This document shows, piece after piece, positions 47,438 to 58,606 of a DNA stretch of 64,000 nucleotides (position 1 is its first letter; each line of letters starts with the position of its first letter). The notes below the pieces were generated by a model. That model saw nothing but the letters and a program-made list of their open reading frames with translations. It had not been told where the DNA came from and made no database searches. The DNA lies in NCBI RefSeq assembly GCF_003545805.1, contig NZ_NMQR01000014.1:39680-103679 (forward strand), written 5' to 3'. Made by a program: the position numbers and the translations under genes. Origin of the DNA: Photorhabdus sp. CRCIA-P01 (GTDB taxonomy: Bacteria; Pseudomonadota; Gammaproteobacteria; Enterobacterales; Enterobacteriaceae).

Positions 47438-48934
47438 ATGTCTCAGAGCAATGTAGAAATCAGTGATGATGTGCAGACTTGGCTCAGCGCTCATCGTTAT
47501 AAAGAAGGCTTCTTTACTCAGGTAGCGACGGATGAGTTAGCTAAGGGTTTGAGTGAAGATGTTGTGCGGGCCATTTCCGCAAAACGCAATGAGCCCGAAT
47601 GGATGCTTGAATTTCGGCTGGCGGCTTATCGCCATTGGCTAGGAATGGAAGAACCTCATTGGTTGAAAGCGAATTATCCCAATCTTGATTACCAGGACTA
47701 CAGTTACTATTCAGCGCCTTCATGCGGCGCTTGTGGTGATAGTTGCAATTCACAATCTGGCGCTGTTCAAGGAACAGGAGCGGAGCAAGCTAATAGCTAT
47801 TTAACTGCGGAAATTGAAGAAACATTTGATAAGTTGGGTGTTCCTGTACGGGAAGGTGAAGCTGTTGCGGTAGATGCTATTTTTGACTCCGTTTCTGTTT
47901 CAACAACCTATCGGGATAAGTTAGCGAAAGAAGGTATTATTTTCTGCTCATTTAGTGAAGCGATACAGGAATATCCCGGATTAGTCCGTAAATACCTCGG
48001 CAGCGTGGTTGCAAGCCACGATAACTTTTTTGCCGCGTTGAATGCCGCGGTGGCTTCTGATGGTACCTTTGTTTATGTACCAAAAGGGGTTCGATGCCCA
48101 ATGGAGCTATCCACCTATTTTCGTATCAACGCTGCGAAAACGGGCCAATTTGAGCGAACTATCCTGATTGCCGATGAAGGCAGTTATGTCAGCTACATAG
48201 AAGGGTGTTCCGCACCGGTGCGTGATAACTATCAGCTTCATGCTGCTGTTGTCGAAGTGATTATCCATAAAGATGCCGAAGTGAAATATTCCACTGTCCA
48301 GAATTGGTTTTCCGGTGGTGACAGTGCCGGGGGAATTCTCAACTTTGTGACTAAAAGAGCGTTATGTGAAGGCGAAAATGCCAAAATGTCTTGGACTCAA
48401 TCGGAAACAGGTTCCGCAATTACTTGGAAATATCCCAGCGTGATCCTGAAAGGGGATAACTCGATTGGCGAGTTTTTCTCCGTTGCTCTGACTAACGGTA
48501 CTCAACAGGCAGATACCGGTACCAAGATGATCCACATTGGCCGTAATACCAAATCAACCATCATTTCAAAAGGTATTTCGGCTGGCCGTAGTCAGAACAG
48601 TTATCGTGGGTTGGTTAAAATATTGCCGGGAGCGGAAAATGCCCGTAATTATACCCAATGTGATTCCATGTTGATTGGTACCGAATGTGGCGCGCATACA
48701 TTCCCTTATGTAGAAGTACAGAACAATACGGCGCAATTGGAGCATGAAGCGACAACCTCCCGCATTGGTGAAGATCAATTGTTCTATTGTTTACAACGTG
48801 GCATTAGTGAAGATGATGCGATTTCCATGATTGTTAATGGGTTCTGTAAGGATGTGTTCTCTGAACTTCCCCTTGAATTTGCCGTTGAAGCACAAAAATT
48901 GCTGGCGATCAGCCTTGAACACAGTGTCGGATGA
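47438..48934 (+). CDS. sufB: Fe-S scaffold subunit SufB
   Basis: Core scaffold of the SUF machinery, 498 aa. It has the N-terminal [20 protein letters not shown], the CGACGDSC cysteine region, and the C-terminal beta-helix with [21 protein letters not shown] containing the assembly Cys. It works with SufC and SufD. I take the ATG at 47438 by analogy with E. coli, although the ribosome binding site is weak; a GTG directly after the sufA stop (47426) is the alternative. Confidence 0.96.
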   Translation: MSQSNVEISDDVQTWLSAHRYKEGFFTQVATDELAKGLSEDVVRAISAKRNEPEWMLEFRLAAYRHWLGMEEPHWLKANYPNLDYQDYSYYSAPSCGACGDSCNSQSGAVQGTGAEQANSYLTAEIEETFDKLGVPVREGEAVAVDAIFDSVSVSTTYRDKLAKEGIIFCSFSEAIQEYPGLVRKYLGSVVASHDNFFAALNAAVASDGTFVYVPKGVRCPMELSTYFRINAAKTGQFERTILIADEGSYVSYIEGCSAPVRDNYQLHAAVVEVIIHKDAEVKYSTVQNWFSGGDSAGGILNFVTKRALCEGENAKMSWTQSETGSAITWKYPSVILKGDNSIGEFFSVALTNGTQQADTGTKMIHIGRNTKSTIISKGISAGRSQNSYRGLVKILPGAENARNYTQCDSMLIGTECGAHTFPYVEVQNNTAQLEHEATTSRIGEDQLFYCLQRGISEDDAISMIVNGFCKDVFSELPLEFAVEAQKLLAISLEHSVG

Positions 48935-48991
48935 GTTTTCCCTGTTTCCCTTTTTTATGACAGAACGTTAAGTCGTTCGAAGGCATGTAAT

Positions 48992-49738
48992 ATGTTAAGT
49001 ATTAAAAACTTACGAGTCAGTGTCGAAGGTAATGAAATCCTAAAAGGATTAAATCTTGAAGTTAAACCGGGTGAAATTCATGCCATTATGGGGCCGAATG
49101 GTTCCGGTAAGAGTACATTATCAGCAACGTTAGCTGGCCGTGAAGAGTATGAAATCGATGAGGGTGAAATCACCTTTAAAGGAAAAGATTTACTGGAATT
49201 TGAACCGGAAGAGCGAGCCGGGGAGGGGATTTTCCTGGCTTTTCAATATCCGGTGGAAATTCCGGGTGTCAGCAATCAATTTTTCCTGCAAACCGCAGTG
49301 AACGCTGTTCGCCAATATCGTCATCAGGAGCCGCTGGATCGCTTTGATTTTGCCGATTTTATCGAAGAAAAAATTGAATTGTTGGATATGCCACCGGATT
49401 TGCTGACACGTTCAGTCAATGTCGGTTTTTCCGGTGGTGAGAAAAAACGTAACGATATTCTGCAAATGGCCGCGCTGGAGCCGACACTTTGCATTCTGGA
49501 TGAAACAGATTCAGGGCTGGATATTGATGCACTGAAAATTGTGGCTAATGGTGTGAATTCCCTACGTGATCCAAACCGCTCATTCATTATTGTGACCCAT
49601 TACCAACGTATTTTGGATTATGTCAAACCTGATTTTGTGCATGTACTTTATCAGGGACGAATTATTAAATCCGGTGATTTCAGTTTGGCGAAAAAGTTGG
49701 AGGAACAAGGTTATGGCTGGCTTATTGACCAACAGTGA
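48992..49738 (+). CDS. sufC: SUF ATPase SufC
   Basis: A 248-aa ABC-type ATPase of the SufBC2D complex. Walker A is GPNGSGKST, the signature FSGGEKKRNDILQM is the SufC-specific form, and Walker B is LCILDETDSGLD. GLKIVANGVN-type ALKIVANGVNSLRDPNRSFI follows. It starts 57 bases after sufB and overlaps the sufD start. Confidence 0.96.
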   Translation: MLSIKNLRVSVEGNEILKGLNLEVKPGEIHAIMGPNGSGKSTLSATLAGREEYEIDEGEITFKGKDLLEFEPEERAGEGIFLAFQYPVEIPGVSNQFFLQTAVNAVRQYRHQEPLDRFDFADFIEEKIELLDMPPDLLTRSVNVGFSGGEKKRNDILQMAALEPTLCILDETDSGLDIDALKIVANGVNSLRDPNRSFIIVTHYQRILDYVKPDFVHVLYQGRIIKSGDFSLAKKLEEQGYGWLIDQQ

Positions 49739-51026
49739 AAGAGCTGAAAAGGTGCGGCAAGTTGCAGAACGTAACCAGCAAGCATTAGTCCGTTTTGCTG
49801 ATTTGTATCACTGCCGTCATGGTGAAGATTCATTTCATGCCAGTTTGCATTGGCAATGGGTCACTCAAACCGGTTTTCCTCAATTCAAACATGAAGATTG
49901 GCGTTATACGCCGCTGGATAAATTGTTAAATCAGCAATACAGCAACAAAACTTGGGAATTGACAGTAGCACAATGCGAACAACTGGCGATTCCAATGGAT
50001 TGTTGGCGTGTCGTTATGGTGGATGGTTGTTTTTCACCCTTACTGAGTTCCTGTGAATTTGGACCATATCAGCTAAATTTACTGGATAACAAAAGTGGGC
50101 TTCCGGCGCCGATACAAGGTGAGATTTTTCTGCACCTGACAGAAAGTTTGGCCCAACAGCCCTTGGTTATTACGTTAAAGGCTGGACAAGTGGCAGAAAA
50201 GCCCCTTTACCTGTTGAATATAACCAGTGGTCATCGTAGTGAAGCATTGAATACCAGCCACTACCGCTACCACATCGCTGTAGGCACGAATGCGAGTGCC
50301 AGCGTGATTGAACACTTCGTCAGTATTGATGGACAACAATCTCATATGACAGGAGGCCGACTGACTGCGGAAGTGGGGGATAATGCCCATTTCACCCATA
50401 TAAAACTGGGGGTTGAGAATAGTGCAAGCTATCACTTTGCGCATAACGATATTGTGATTGGTCGTGATGCTCAAGTAAAAAGCACCAGTTTTTTATTAGG
50501 CTCTGGGCTTGGCCGACACAATACCAGTGTTAAGTTGAATGGCGAAGGGGCGAATTTGTCGTTGAACAGCTTACTGTTGCCACAAGGAAAAGAGGTCGCT
50601 GATACTCGTACTTATTTGGAACATAATGAGGGGCATGGTGAAAGCCGCCAGTTGCATAAAACCATTGTGATGGATCAGAGCAAAGCGGTATTTAATGGCA
50701 TGATTAAAGTAGCGCCTCACGCATTGAAAACTGACGGAAAAATGACCAATAACAATTTGTTGTTAGGTAAACAGGCGGAAGTGGATACCAAACCCCAACT
50801 GGAAATTTACGCTGATGATGTGAAATGCAGTCATGGTGCGACCGTTGGTCGGATAGATGAAGAACAACTGTTTTATCTGCAATCACGCGGCATCAGCCGA
50901 CATGATGCAGAACATATGATGGTATTTGCTTTTGCCGCGGAGCTGACTGAATCTATTGAAGATGAATCCCTGAAGGCCGTTGTTATGAAACATATTAAGC
51001 ACCGTTTAGCGAGAATGGAAAAATGA
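49713..51026 (+). CDS. sufD: SUF scaffold subunit SufD
   Basis: A 437-aa partner of Suf[21 protein letters not shown] is the N-terminal motif; the C-terminal beta-helix ends in [26 protein letters not shown] with its conserved His. I start at the ATG at 49713 ([10 protein letters not shown]), inside sufC, with AGGAACAAGG upstream; the frame extends to 49620. It overlaps sufS by 4 bases. Confidence 0.95.
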   Translation: MAGLLTNSERAEKVRQVAERNQQALVRFADLYHCRHGEDSFHASLHWQWVTQTGFPQFKHEDWRYTPLDKLLNQQYSNKTWELTVAQCEQLAIPMDCWRVVMVDGCFSPLLSSCEFGPYQLNLLDNKSGLPAPIQGEIFLHLTESLAQQPLVITLKAGQVAEKPLYLLNITSGHRSEALNTSHYRYHIAVGTNASASVIEHFVSIDGQQSHMTGGRLTAEVGDNAHFTHIKLGVENSASYHFAHNDIVIGRDAQVKSTSFLLGSGLGRHNTSVKLNGEGANLSLNSLLLPQGKEVADTRTYLEHNEGHGESRQLHKTIVMDQSKAVFNGMIKVAPHALKTDGKMTNNNLLLGKQAEVDTKPQLEIYADDVKCSHGATVGRIDEEQLFYLQSRGISRHDAEHMMVFAFAAELTESIEDESLKAVVMKHIKHRLARMEK

Positions 51027-52261
51027 CTTTTTCTGTAAAAAAGGTGCGGCAAGATTTCCCGGTGTTAACTCAACAGGTTAATGGGCATCCACTGGTTTAT
51101 CTTGATAGTGCCGCCAGTGCTCAGAAGCCGGTTTCGGTTATTGAACGAGAAAATGAATTCTGTTTGTACCAGTATGCGGCGGTTCACCGGGGAATTCATA
51201 CCTTGAGCTCTGCGGCTACCCGGATGGTTGAAGATGTTCGCCACCTGATGGCGCAATTTATTCATGCTCAAAGTAATGAAGAAATTGTATTCGTCAAAGG
51301 TACGACGGAAGGGATTAACCTGATTGCTAACAGTTATGGCCGCAAATTTATCAATAATGGCGATAATATTGTTATTACTGCAATGGAGCATCACGCCAAT
51401 ATCGTTCCGTGGTATATGCTGGCAGAACAGATAGGATTTGAAATTAGAGTATGGCCATTGAATGAAAATGGCGAGTTGGATCAAGCGGTTTTAGCCTCTT
51501 TGATTGATTCACGTACTAAATTACTCTCTTTTACTCATCTCTCTAATGTGCTTGGCACAGTGAATCCTGTACGTCAAATCATAGAACAGGCAAGAAAACT
51601 GGCTGATGAACAGGGAAGCCGGTTACATATTCTGGTCGATGGTGCTCAAGCCATTATGCATAAGCAAGTTGATGTGCAGGATCTGGACTGTGATTTCTAT
51701 GTTTTTTCCAGCCACAAATTATATGGCCCAACAGGCATTGGTGTGCTTTATGGGCGCAAATCCCTACTGGATGCTATGCCACCTTGGGAAGGGGGTGGTG
51801 CGATGATAAAACAGGTCAGCCTGCAAAAGGGGATAACCTATGCAGAACCACCGTGGCGATTTGAGGCAGGGACCCCAAATATGGTGGGAATTATTGGGCT
51901 TGGTGCTGCTGTTGATTATGTCACTTCGCTTGGGCTGGATGAAATTCAGCAACATGAACAGGCACTGATGGATTATGCAATGGCGCGGCTAAAAGAGGTC
52001 AGAACCCTGAAATTGTATGGTCCTGAACAACGTCAGGGAGTTATTGCTTTCAACCTTGGTCAACATCATGCTTATGATGTGGGAAGTTTCCTTGATCAAT
52101 ATGGAATAGCGATCCGTACCGGGCATCATTGCGCTCTTCCTTTAATGGAGCATTACCACGTTTCCAGCATGTGTAGGGCGTCATTGGCGATTTATACCAC
52201 GCAAGACGATATTGATGCGCTTGTTGTTGGATTGCAGCGAATAGAAAAGTTACTGGGTTGA
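51023..52261 (+). CDS. sufS: Cysteine desulfurase SufS
   Basis: PLP enzyme that takes sulfur from cysteine and gives it to SufE. It is 412 aa, class V aminotransferase fold. The PLP lysine is in [17 protein letters not shown], and the active Cys in [12 protein letters not shown]. The start overlaps sufD (ATGA). Confidence 0.96.
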   Translation: MTFSVKKVRQDFPVLTQQVNGHPLVYLDSAASAQKPVSVIERENEFCLYQYAAVHRGIHTLSSAATRMVEDVRHLMAQFIHAQSNEEIVFVKGTTEGINLIANSYGRKFINNGDNIVITAMEHHANIVPWYMLAEQIGFEIRVWPLNENGELDQAVLASLIDSRTKLLSFTHLSNVLGTVNPVRQIIEQARKLADEQGSRLHILVDGAQAIMHKQVDVQDLDCDFYVFSSHKLYGPTGIGVLYGRKSLLDAMPPWEGGGAMIKQVSLQKGITYAEPPWRFEAGTPNMVGIIGLGAAVDYVTSLGLDEIQQHEQALMDYAMARLKEVRTLKLYGPEQRQGVIAFNLGQHHAYDVGSFLDQYGIAIRTGHHCALPLMEHYHVSSMCRASLAIYTTQDDIDALVVGLQRIEKLLG

Positions 52262-52298
52262 GCCGGTTATAGATCGAAAGAGTGATAAGGAAGAAGTC

Positions 52299-52715
52299 AT
52301 GGTAAGTTTGCCCGACGTAAATAAATTGTTACATAATTTTTCCCGTTGCCAGAACTGGGAAGAAAGATATCTCTATATGATTGAACTGGGGGCGAGGTTG
52401 TCTCCTCTTACTGACGAACAACGCCAGCCTGAATATTTAATTGCAGGTTGTCAGAGTCAGGTATGGATACTGCTGAGAATGAATCACCAAAACAAAGTGG
52501 AATTTATTGGTGACAGTGATGCCGCTATTGTTAAAGGATTGGTTGCGATTGTCTTTATCCTGTTTCAAGAGAAAACTCCCCAGGAGATTCTGGATTTGGA
52601 TGTGACTGAATATTTTGGAAAATTGTCTTTGGAGCAACATCTGACCCCCTCACGCACACAGGGGTTACATGCGATGATACGCGCCATCCGAAATAGGACA
52701 AGTAAAATGGTTTAA
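52299..52715 (+). CDS. sufE: Sulfur acceptor SufE
   Basis: A 138-aa partner that stimulates SufS and carries persulfide on C51 in [30 protein letters not shown] is the conserved N-terminal region. AAGGAAG precedes the ATG. Last gene of the suf operon. Confidence 0.95.
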   Translation: MVSLPDVNKLLHNFSRCQNWEERYLYMIELGARLSPLTDEQRQPEYLIAGCQSQVWILLRMNHQNKVEFIGDSDAAIVKGLVAIVFILFQEKTPQEILDLDVTEYFGKLSLEQHLTPSRTQGLHAMIRAIRNRTSKMV

Positions 52716-52829
52716 ATATCGGTCTTACGTGTTTCTTTCGCTACTGATAATATGTACGGCCAATAAGGCTTCAACCTTTTACACTTAAATTTATTCGATA
52801 ACATTCAGAAGTCATTCCAGGAAGCAAGC

Positions 52830-53900
52830 ATGAAACGAGTTTTAACGTTTATTAGCGTGTTATTGTTCAGTGGGCTAACTAATACAGTCAGTGCCACGGA
52901 ATATACTTTGCCAGAGGCCAATAGTCGTTTAATTGGCGAAAATACGACATTGGTTGTACCCGATGATGGACGTTCTTTAGAGGCCATTGCTGCCGAATAT
53001 GAAATTGGTTTATTGGCAATGCTGGAAGCTAACCCAGGTACCGACCCTTATTTGCCTGCTCAGGGTTCTGAACTGATTATTCCATCACAAATGTTGTTGC
53101 CTGATACACCGAGGCAGGGGATTGTGATTAACCTTGCAGAACTCAGACTCTACTATTTTCCTAAAGGAAAAAACAAAGTTATCGTCTATCCGATTGGTAT
53201 TGGGCAACTCGGTCGTAATACGCCAGTGATGACAACATCTGTTAGTCAGCTAATTAAAGATCCAACTTGGACGCCGACTAAGAATATCCGTAAACATTAT
53301 GCTGAACAGGGGGTTATTTTACCTGCGGTTGTTCCTGCTGGCCCGGAAAACCCTATGGGTGCATTTGCATTGCGCTTAGCTGCCGGGCGAGGAGAATACT
53401 TGATCCACGGCACTAATGCTGATTTTGGTATCGGTCTGCGGGTGAGTTCGGGCTGTATTCGTTTGCGCCCTGATGATATTGAAGCGCTATTCAACGCTGT
53501 TCCCCGAGGAACACGAGTACAGATTATCAATGAAGCGGTTAAGTATTCCGTAGAACCAAATGGTGAGCATTATATTGAAGTACATCAGCCGTTGTCTAAA
53601 AAAGAGGATGATGATCCACAGACATTACCTATTGTCCGCTCAGCCGATTTGAACAAGTTCATTGATAATAGCAAGACAGATAAGAATATTGTTGAACAAG
53701 CGATGGTACGTCGTTCTGGTCTGCCGGTGCTGGTAAGTAAAGGTATAGAGCCTGAAACACAACAGGACTTATCAGAAGAGAATATAGCGCGGATGGAAGA
53801 CGATGTTAAAGGAGCAGAACAGGAAGTGAATAACGATGTATCTGAATCGTTTAAATTACCGCCGTTATATCAGCCTGGGCCAATCTATCGGGAAAATTAA
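52830..53900 (+). CDS. ldtE: L,D-transpeptidase (LdtE/YnhG-like)
   Basis: A 356-aa periplasmic enzyme that forms 3-3 cross-links in peptidoglycan. A signal peptide (LTFISVLLFSGLTNTVSA) is followed by a LysM-like segment (LEAIAAEYEIGLLAMLEANP) and a YkuD domain with HGTNADFGIGLRVSSGCIRL, where the Cys is catalytic. An acidic tail of about 90 residues is longer than in E. coli YnhG (334 aa). In E. coli ldtE also lies between sufE and lpp. Confidence 0.9.
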   Translation: MKRVLTFISVLLFSGLTNTVSATEYTLPEANSRLIGENTTLVVPDDGRSLEAIAAEYEIGLLAMLEANPGTDPYLPAQGSELIIPSQMLLPDTPRQGIVINLAELRLYYFPKGKNKVIVYPIGIGQLGRNTPVMTTSVSQLIKDPTWTPTKNIRKHYAEQGVILPAVVPAGPENPMGAFALRLAAGRGEYLIHGTNADFGIGLRVSSGCIRLRPDDIEALFNAVPRGTRVQIINEAVKYSVEPNGEHYIEVHQPLSKKEDDDPQTLPIVRSADLNKFIDNSKTDKNIVEQAMVRRSGLPVLVSKGIEPETQQDLSEENIARMEDDVKGAEQEVNNDVSESFKLPPLYQPGPIYREN

Positions 53901-53952
53901 TATTTTATTGCGGACAAGGAAGTCAGCAAATATTTATCTGACAGAATCTGAT

Positions 53953-53993
53953 GATAAAAAAACGGCGCACAGATGGATTGCGCGCCATTTTTG
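53953..53993 (-). terminator. lpp terminator
   Basis: On the minus strand GGCGCGCA and TGTGCGCC pair around a short loop, and a T-run follows (GTTTTTTT). It ends the lpp transcript 20 bases after the stop codon. The mirrored A/T flanks could also stop ldtE transcripts. Confidence 0.8.
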
Positions 53994-54010
53994 TACATAA
54001 TTACAAAAAA

Positions 54011-54247
54011 TTATTTTTTGTAGGAACGAACTTGATTATCCAGACGCTGATTCGCACGAGCTGCATCGTCTTTAGCGGCTTGAATGTCAGTACGTACTGC
54101 GTTCACGTCATTGCTCAGTTGATCAACTTTTGCATTCAGAGTCTGAATATCAGAAGTCAGTTGGTCAACCTTAGCAGTGCTTGAACAACCAGCCAACAGA
54201 GTAGAAGCCAGAACTACTGCACCCAGTACAATTTTAGTACGATTCAT
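54011..54247 (-). CDS. lpp: Major outer membrane (Braun) lipoprotein Lpp
   Basis: A 78-aa lipoprotein. [20 protein letters not shown] is the signal with lipobox LAGC; the mature part is one coiled coil with alanine-zipper heptads ([20 protein letters not shown]), ending in YKK, whose C-terminal Lys is bonded to peptidoglycan. The start at 54247 has GAGGGTATTATA upstream. It is encoded between the transpeptidase and an isomerase gene. Confidence 0.97.
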   Translation of the reverse strand: MNRTKIVLGAVVLASTLLAGCSSTAKVDQLTSDIQTLNAKVDQLSNDVNAVRTDIQAAKDDAARANQRLDNQVRSYKK

Positions 54248-54284
54248 TATAATACCCTCTAGATTTAAGTTAATCTCCAAGTAG

Positions 54285-54325
54285 CCATGTAAGTATTACA
54301 CAAAGTTTTTTAGAAAGAGAATAAA
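54285..54325 (-). promoter_or_regulatory. lpp promoter
   Basis: The minus strand reads AAAAAACTTTGTGTAATACT then TACATGGCTACTTGGAGATT, almost the same as the strong E. coli lpp promoter; TAATACT (54292-54298) is the -10 and G at 54285 the likely start of transcription, giving a 38-base leader. Confidence 0.75.
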
Positions 54326-54687
54326 TTTTTATCATGAAAACCAATTATTTCAATTTTTCTCTTTAGTAAGCGGATAATTTTCATCTAAATGTAAAAAAAC
54401 AAAACCATTGAGTAACATTTTAATCAAAAAAAGCCTATTCCATGAGGGAATGATATTCTTCGAAATAATTTTAGTTAAAAATTCTTATAAATAAAAAATA
54501 CAATATCTTGGTCATCTTGCATCTATTGAACCATCGGGACATCTCTTTAATGAAGTCATTTTTTATACATAAATTTAGGGTTTCTCTTAAAACAAATTTG
54601 TTAACTGAATCTTATTGTAGATGAATAACTTGACAATGTTCAGGTTGAATCCTAGGCTCGAATTCAAACTGGTAAGAGGAGTTTGTT
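54326..54687 (+). other. Intergenic region upstream of the isomerase gene
   Basis: About 360 AT-rich bases between the lpp promoter and the crotonase gene. TTGACA near 54631, 17-18 bases before TAGGCT, could be a weak promoter; TAAGAGGAG is the ribosome binding site. No gene is seen. Confidence 0.45.
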
Positions 54688-55539
54688 ATGTTAACTGATC
54701 AATCTAACGAATATTTTAACATCAGCATTGACAACGGAGTCGCTCATTTACAACTCAGTCGTCCCGAAAAGGCAAATAGTTTGGCGCTTGGGTTCTGGAA
54801 ACGGTTTCCTGAGGCAATAGAGCAACTTAGTCATTCAGGTGAAGTGCGGGCAATGGTGATCTCTGCGCAAGGAAACACATTTTGTGGTGGGCTTGATCTG
54901 CAAATCTTTGCTTCTAGCAAAGAGGCTAATACGACTAATCCTGCTGAGCGGGAAGCGATGCGGTTCAACTTATTGCAAATGCAGGAGGCGATAAGCGTAT
55001 TGGAGCGTGCCCGATTCCCTGTTATTGCCGCCGTACAAGGCGCTTGTCTTGGGGCAGGTTTTGATTTAATTGCTGCATGCGATTTTTGTTTTGCTGCTGA
55101 AAATGCGAAGTTTCGGATAGAAGAAACCAATATTGGTATGATGGCTGACTTAGGTATTCTTCAACGTTTGCAACATTTGATTCCTGGAGGTATGGCCCGT
55201 TATCTTGCCCTGACTGGGGATACTCTGAGTGCGGTTCAGGCTCATGATTTTGGGCTGGTGGTAAAGGTGTTCCCTTCTACGGAGACATTAATTGAAGGCG
55301 CTCTCGCGACTGCCCGGCGTATTGCTGATCGGCCTCCAGTTGCTATTAGCGGGGTTAAACGGGCCATGCTTTACAGCCGTGATCATGGTGTCTACGAATC
55401 GTTGCAACAAATAGCACTTTTGCAAGCTTCGATATTTAGTCGTCAAGATATCTTGTGCTCGATTCAAGCGAAAGCGACTGGAACAAAAAGTGAGTTTCAG
55501 AACTTAAGCGAAGTCGGTAAAGCTTTCGATGAGCCATGA
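54688..55539 (+). CDS. Enoyl-CoA hydratase/isomerase, dienoyl-CoA isomerase-like
   Basis: A 283-aa crotonase-fold protein. The oxyanion motifs are FCGGLDLQIF and QGACLGAGFDLIAACDF. The segment RIEETNIGMMADLGILQRL keeps the Glu and Asp that in eukaryotic ECH1 catalyse delta3,5-delta2,4-dienoyl-CoA isomerisation, and KRAMLYSRDHGVYESL also matches ECH1. So it is probably an isomerase of unsaturated acyl-CoA rather than a hydratase. No other beta-oxidation gene is nearby. It separates lpp from pykF, neighbours in E. coli. Confidence 0.82.
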   Translation: MLTDQSNEYFNISIDNGVAHLQLSRPEKANSLALGFWKRFPEAIEQLSHSGEVRAMVISAQGNTFCGGLDLQIFASSKEANTTNPAEREAMRFNLLQMQEAISVLERARFPVIAAVQGACLGAGFDLIAACDFCFAAENAKFRIEETNIGMMADLGILQRLQHLIPGGMARYLALTGDTLSAVQAHDFGLVVKVFPSTETLIEGALATARRIADRPPVAISGVKRAMLYSRDHGVYESLQQIALLQASIFSRQDILCSIQAKATGTKSEFQNLSEVGKAFDEP

Positions 55540-56340
55540 TCAAGGCAAAGATGTTGATGATATGTAAAGAGGGTTCTCTACAAATGATGTAGTGCTGGAA
55601 AATGTCATCATTGTTGAGGGTTAAGCCATTTTCTGACCGTGAGAAAACAGAAAATGGCATTATTATTAATATTAACTAGCATATAAGTGGATGGAATAAT
55701 TTGATTCATAATAATAAATATGTTAATAATATTCCTATTTTTATTTAATTCTGATTAATTATTCCTGTTGTTATTTATTGTTAACAATATGTAAGACATT
55801 TATAAAATATTATTCTTGTTCAATCTTATTTTATGATCTTGATTAATGGTCGGATTGTAGAGGTAATAGTTAATGATGAATTTGTTAATAACGTCGTGTT
55901 AAAGGGTATAGTATTAAAAGGTATAGCATTAAAAGGAATATTTTTGAGGAATGAGTTAATCTATGGTTATTTTATTTTTGCATGTTATTGCATGAATATG
56001 AACATCAATAGAAATCAAGGCGAATGGAAATAACAAAGGTACATTATTACATTTTAAAGTTGTTAATATCTGGGTGAATAACCGTAGGGTTTTATCTGTG
56101 TGAATTATTTTTGAAAAATATGTATTATGACTGATTATTAAATATATTCTATCCTGAATGGATAATTTAAAAATCGGAATTAAAAATAGTGATTTTAAAT
56201 TTTTTTGTAATGACAAATAGGAGAAATAAGATTATTTCATCACTCACTTAAATAGATGGAATGGAAAGAAATATGTGAGTATGATAATTGGGAAAATAAT
56301 TTAATATTACATTAAATTAGCGGAGAAAATCAGATATTAC
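55540..56340 (+). other. AT-rich intergenic region with short repeats
   Basis: About 800 AT-rich bases. At 55898-55944 a 15-base unit like GTATTAAAAGGTATA is repeated about three times; it lies in a 66-codon frame (55833) that has no ribosome binding site and no family resemblance, so I do not call a gene. The rest shows nothing recognisable. Confidence 0.5.
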
Positions 56341-56345
56341 ATGCC

Positions 56346-56376
56346 CTGAAACACCGTTATATATACGGTGTTTCAG
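56346..56376 (-). terminator. Hairpin after pykF
   Basis: CTGAAACACCGT and ACGGTGTTTCAG form a perfect 12-base stem with a 7-base loop 20 bases after the pykF stop. A T-run is lacking, but the position suggests a transcript end or 3' stabiliser. Confidence 0.7.
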
Positions 56377-56396
56377 AAATAAAGCGACCTATTAAA

Positions 56397-57806
56397 TTAA
56401 AGTACGTGAACAGACGACGTGTTGGTTGTGCCACTTGGAACTAGGGCGCCAGATACCATAACCACGATTTCACCTTTCTTCGCCAGGCCACTCGCTAACG
56501 CCGCTTCTTTACCAATGCGGTAGAAATCATCGGTAGAGGCGATTTCTTTAACAATTTGGGTAGAGACGCCCTTAACAAGCAGTAATTGGCGGGCAGTCAC
56601 TTCATTAGTCGTTAATGCCAGAATGGGGGCGCCAGGGAAATACTTACGAATGGATTTGGCAGACTTACCGCCATAGGTTGCGACCACAATCAGAGGGGCC
56701 TCCAGTTTTTCTGCTGTTTCAACCGCACCACGACACACCGCTTCGGTCACGCGCAGGTTACGGCAATTGACAGCTTCGATACGGCTTGGCATTACGCGGT
56801 CTGTACGCTCACAAATCGTTGCCATGATAGTCACCGCTTCTATTGGATATTTGCCTTTTGCACTTTCACCGGAAAGCATAACTGCATCAGTACCATCCAG
56901 AATGGCATTAGCGACGTCTCCAGCTTCAGCACGGGTAGGACGCGGATTTTTAATCATAGAATCGAGCATTTGAGTTGCAGTGATAACAACTTTGCGAGCG
57001 ATATTACATTTTTGAATCATCATCTTCTGGGCGAAGATCACTTCTTCAACCGGAATTTCAACGCCCAGATCACCACGAGCAACCATGATCCCGTCAGAAG
57101 CTTCCAAAATTTCATCAAAATTATTCAGACCTTCCTGATTTTCAATCTTAGAGATGATTTGAATATTTTCACCGCCGTGTGCTTTCAGATGTTCACGGAT
57201 TTCCAGAACATCGGAGCGTTTGCGGATAAAAGAAGCGGCGACAAAATCAACACCTTGTTGGCAACCGAAGATCAAATCTTGCTTATCTTTTTCAGCCAGG
57301 GCAGGCAGGCTGATGGAAATACCCGGCAGATTGACACCTTTATTTTCCCCCAAGTCACCGTTATTCAAAACTTGGCAAATAACTTCTGACTGAGTGACCT
57401 CTTTAACTGTCATGCCGATCAAGCCGTCATCAACTAGCACGGTATTACCGGGAGCCAGATCCGCGGGGAAACCACTGTAAGTGACAGCAACACGGTCTTT
57501 ATTACCGATAACGGAAGTGTCAGTGGTAAAAGTGAAGGTCTGACCTGAGGTTAGAGAAACATCATTCCCGCCTTCCAGCTTCATAGTTCGAATTTCAGGG
57601 CCTTTAGTATCCAGCAAAATAGCGGCTTGTTTACCTGTCTTAGTCATAACTGAACGGATATTTTGAATACGCTGGCCGTGCTCTTCATAGTCTCCGTGTG
57701 AAAAGTTGAGGCGCATAACATTCATGCCGGCATTCAACAGTTCGGCTAGTTTTTCTTCGGATTCTGTTTTTGGTCCGATAGTACAAACAATTTTGGTTTT
57801 TTTCAT
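56397..57806 (-). CDS. pykF: Pyruvate kinase I (PykF)
   Basis: Glycolytic pyruvate kinase, 469 aa, activated by fructose-1,6-bisphosphate in this type. [19 protein letters not shown] is the N-terminus, [13 protein letters not shown] and [10 protein letters not shown] with the catalytic Lys follow, and [16 protein letters not shown] is the metal-binding region. The C-terminal domain ends in [11 protein letters not shown]. The pykF type, rather than pykA, is supported by its place near lpp. Confidence 0.97.
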   Translation of the reverse strand: MKKTKIVCTIGPKTESEEKLAELLNAGMNVMRLNFSHGDYEEHGQRIQNIRSVMTKTGKQAAILLDTKGPEIRTMKLEGGNDVSLTSGQTFTFTTDTSVIGNKDRVAVTYSGFPADLAPGNTVLVDDGLIGMTVKEVTQSEVICQVLNNGDLGENKGVNLPGISISLPALAEKDKQDLIFGCQQGVDFVAASFIRKRSDVLEIREHLKAHGGENIQIISKIENQEGLNNFDEILEASDGIMVARGDLGVEIPVEEVIFAQKMMIQKCNIARKVVITATQMLDSMIKNPRPTRAEAGDVANAILDGTDAVMLSGESAKGKYPIEAVTIMATICERTDRVMPSRIEAVNCRNLRVTEAVCRGAVETAEKLEAPLIVVATYGGKSAKSIRKYFPGAPILALTTNEVTARQLLLVKGVSTQIVKEIASTDDFYRIGKEAALASGLAKKGEIVVMVSGALVPSGTTNTSSVHVL

Positions 57807-57976
57807 GACAATCTATCTACAGGTTTTAATTGAATAAAATAGTGAACCACCCACTTTATGGTTTGCGCGGATACCATGTGGTGTTGAACGTTGCGCAGCA
57901 TCATTAAGGACAAGTGGTGGGGAAAACATACGGTGCTTTTCGTGTGAGGTTAGGCGCATGTAATTATGCGAGCTTA

Positions 57977-58011
57977 TATACCCGTTATCTTCCAAGTTGC
58001 CTCTTTGTTGG
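57977..58011 (+). repeat. ERIC fragment
   Basis: TATACCCGTTATCTTCCAAG and TTGCCTCTTTGTTGG match the first 35 bases of the ERIC copies nearby, and then similarity stops. It lies upstream of pykF on the minus strand. Confidence 0.6.
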
Positions 58012-58112
58012 TAACTTTTCAGTGTCCGGCAAATCAATAAGCTGAAACCATTCAACCCTAAATTGCGCCGTATTATAGAGACTTATTTCTGTGAAATGAA
58101 TCGAAAAATGAT

Positions 58113-58240
58113 TATACCCTTCATCTTTCAAGCTGCTGCTTTGTTGGCAGCTTTCACTCACCCCAGTCACATAGTTATCTATGCTCCTGGGGATTCGTTC
58201 ACTTGCCGCCGCGCTGCAACTCGAAATCTATTAGGCATAT
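58113..58240 (+). repeat. ERIC-type repeat, copy 2
   Basis: 128 bases from TATACCCTTCATCTTTCAAG to TTAGGCATAT with the ERIC core CCCCAGTCAC and CTCCTGGGGATTC. It differs from the copy at 24123 at few positions. Confidence 0.85.
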
Positions 58241-58413
58241 ATCAATTAATTATAACGGTAAACTGGAAAAATGACGCAGATCTTAACAGAGAAGAGTTAT
58301 AGCTCATTGCGTGAACTGTTTGTAAACAAACAATAGTGTATTTTGACGTGGGAAATAAATTAAGCACAACCAAGAGAGGAGATGATAAAAACAAGAATAG
58401 CCATTTGTAGACT

Positions 58414-58490
58414 TGGTGCGTCCGAGTGGACTCGAACCACCGACCCCCACCATGTCAAGGTGGTGCTCTAACCAACTGAGCTACGGACGC
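58414..58490 (-). tRNA. tRNA-Val (GAC), copy 1
   Basis: 77 bases with encoded CCA. On the minus strand it starts GCGTCCGTAGCTCAGTTGG; the anticodon arm is CCACC-TTGACAT-GGTGG with anticodon GAC, and the T-loop is GGTTCGAGTCC. The sequence equals E. coli valV/valW as far as I remember, and these also lie near pykF. It is the downstream copy of a tandem pair. Confidence 0.97.
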
Positions 58491-58520
58491 ACTGTAAACT
58501 GGTGTAATCAACTAAGCAAT

Positions 58521-58597
58521 TGGTGCGTCCGAGTGGACTCGAACCACCGACCCCCACCATGTCAAGGTGGTGCTCTAACCAACTGAGCTACGGACGC
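58521..58597 (-). tRNA. tRNA-Val (GAC), copy 2
   Basis: 77 bases identical to the copy at 58414-58490, 30 bases upstream on the same strand. The two were probably transcribed together, as valV-valW in E. coli. Confidence 0.97.
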
Positions 58598-58606
58598 AAT
58601 CTAACT

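Noticed and set aside
55833..56033. 66-codon frame with VLKGI-like repeats
   Set aside because: It comes from a 15-base AT-rich repeat, has no ribosome binding site and no resemblance to a known protein.
58063..58302. 79-codon frame upstream of pykF
   Set aside because: It overlaps ERIC copy 2 and shares its translated sequence with the frame at 24099.
58271..58336. 21-codon frame MTQILTEKSYSSLRELFVNK
   Set aside because: Short, no clear ribosome binding site, and not recognised; could be a gene remnant but cannot be supported.
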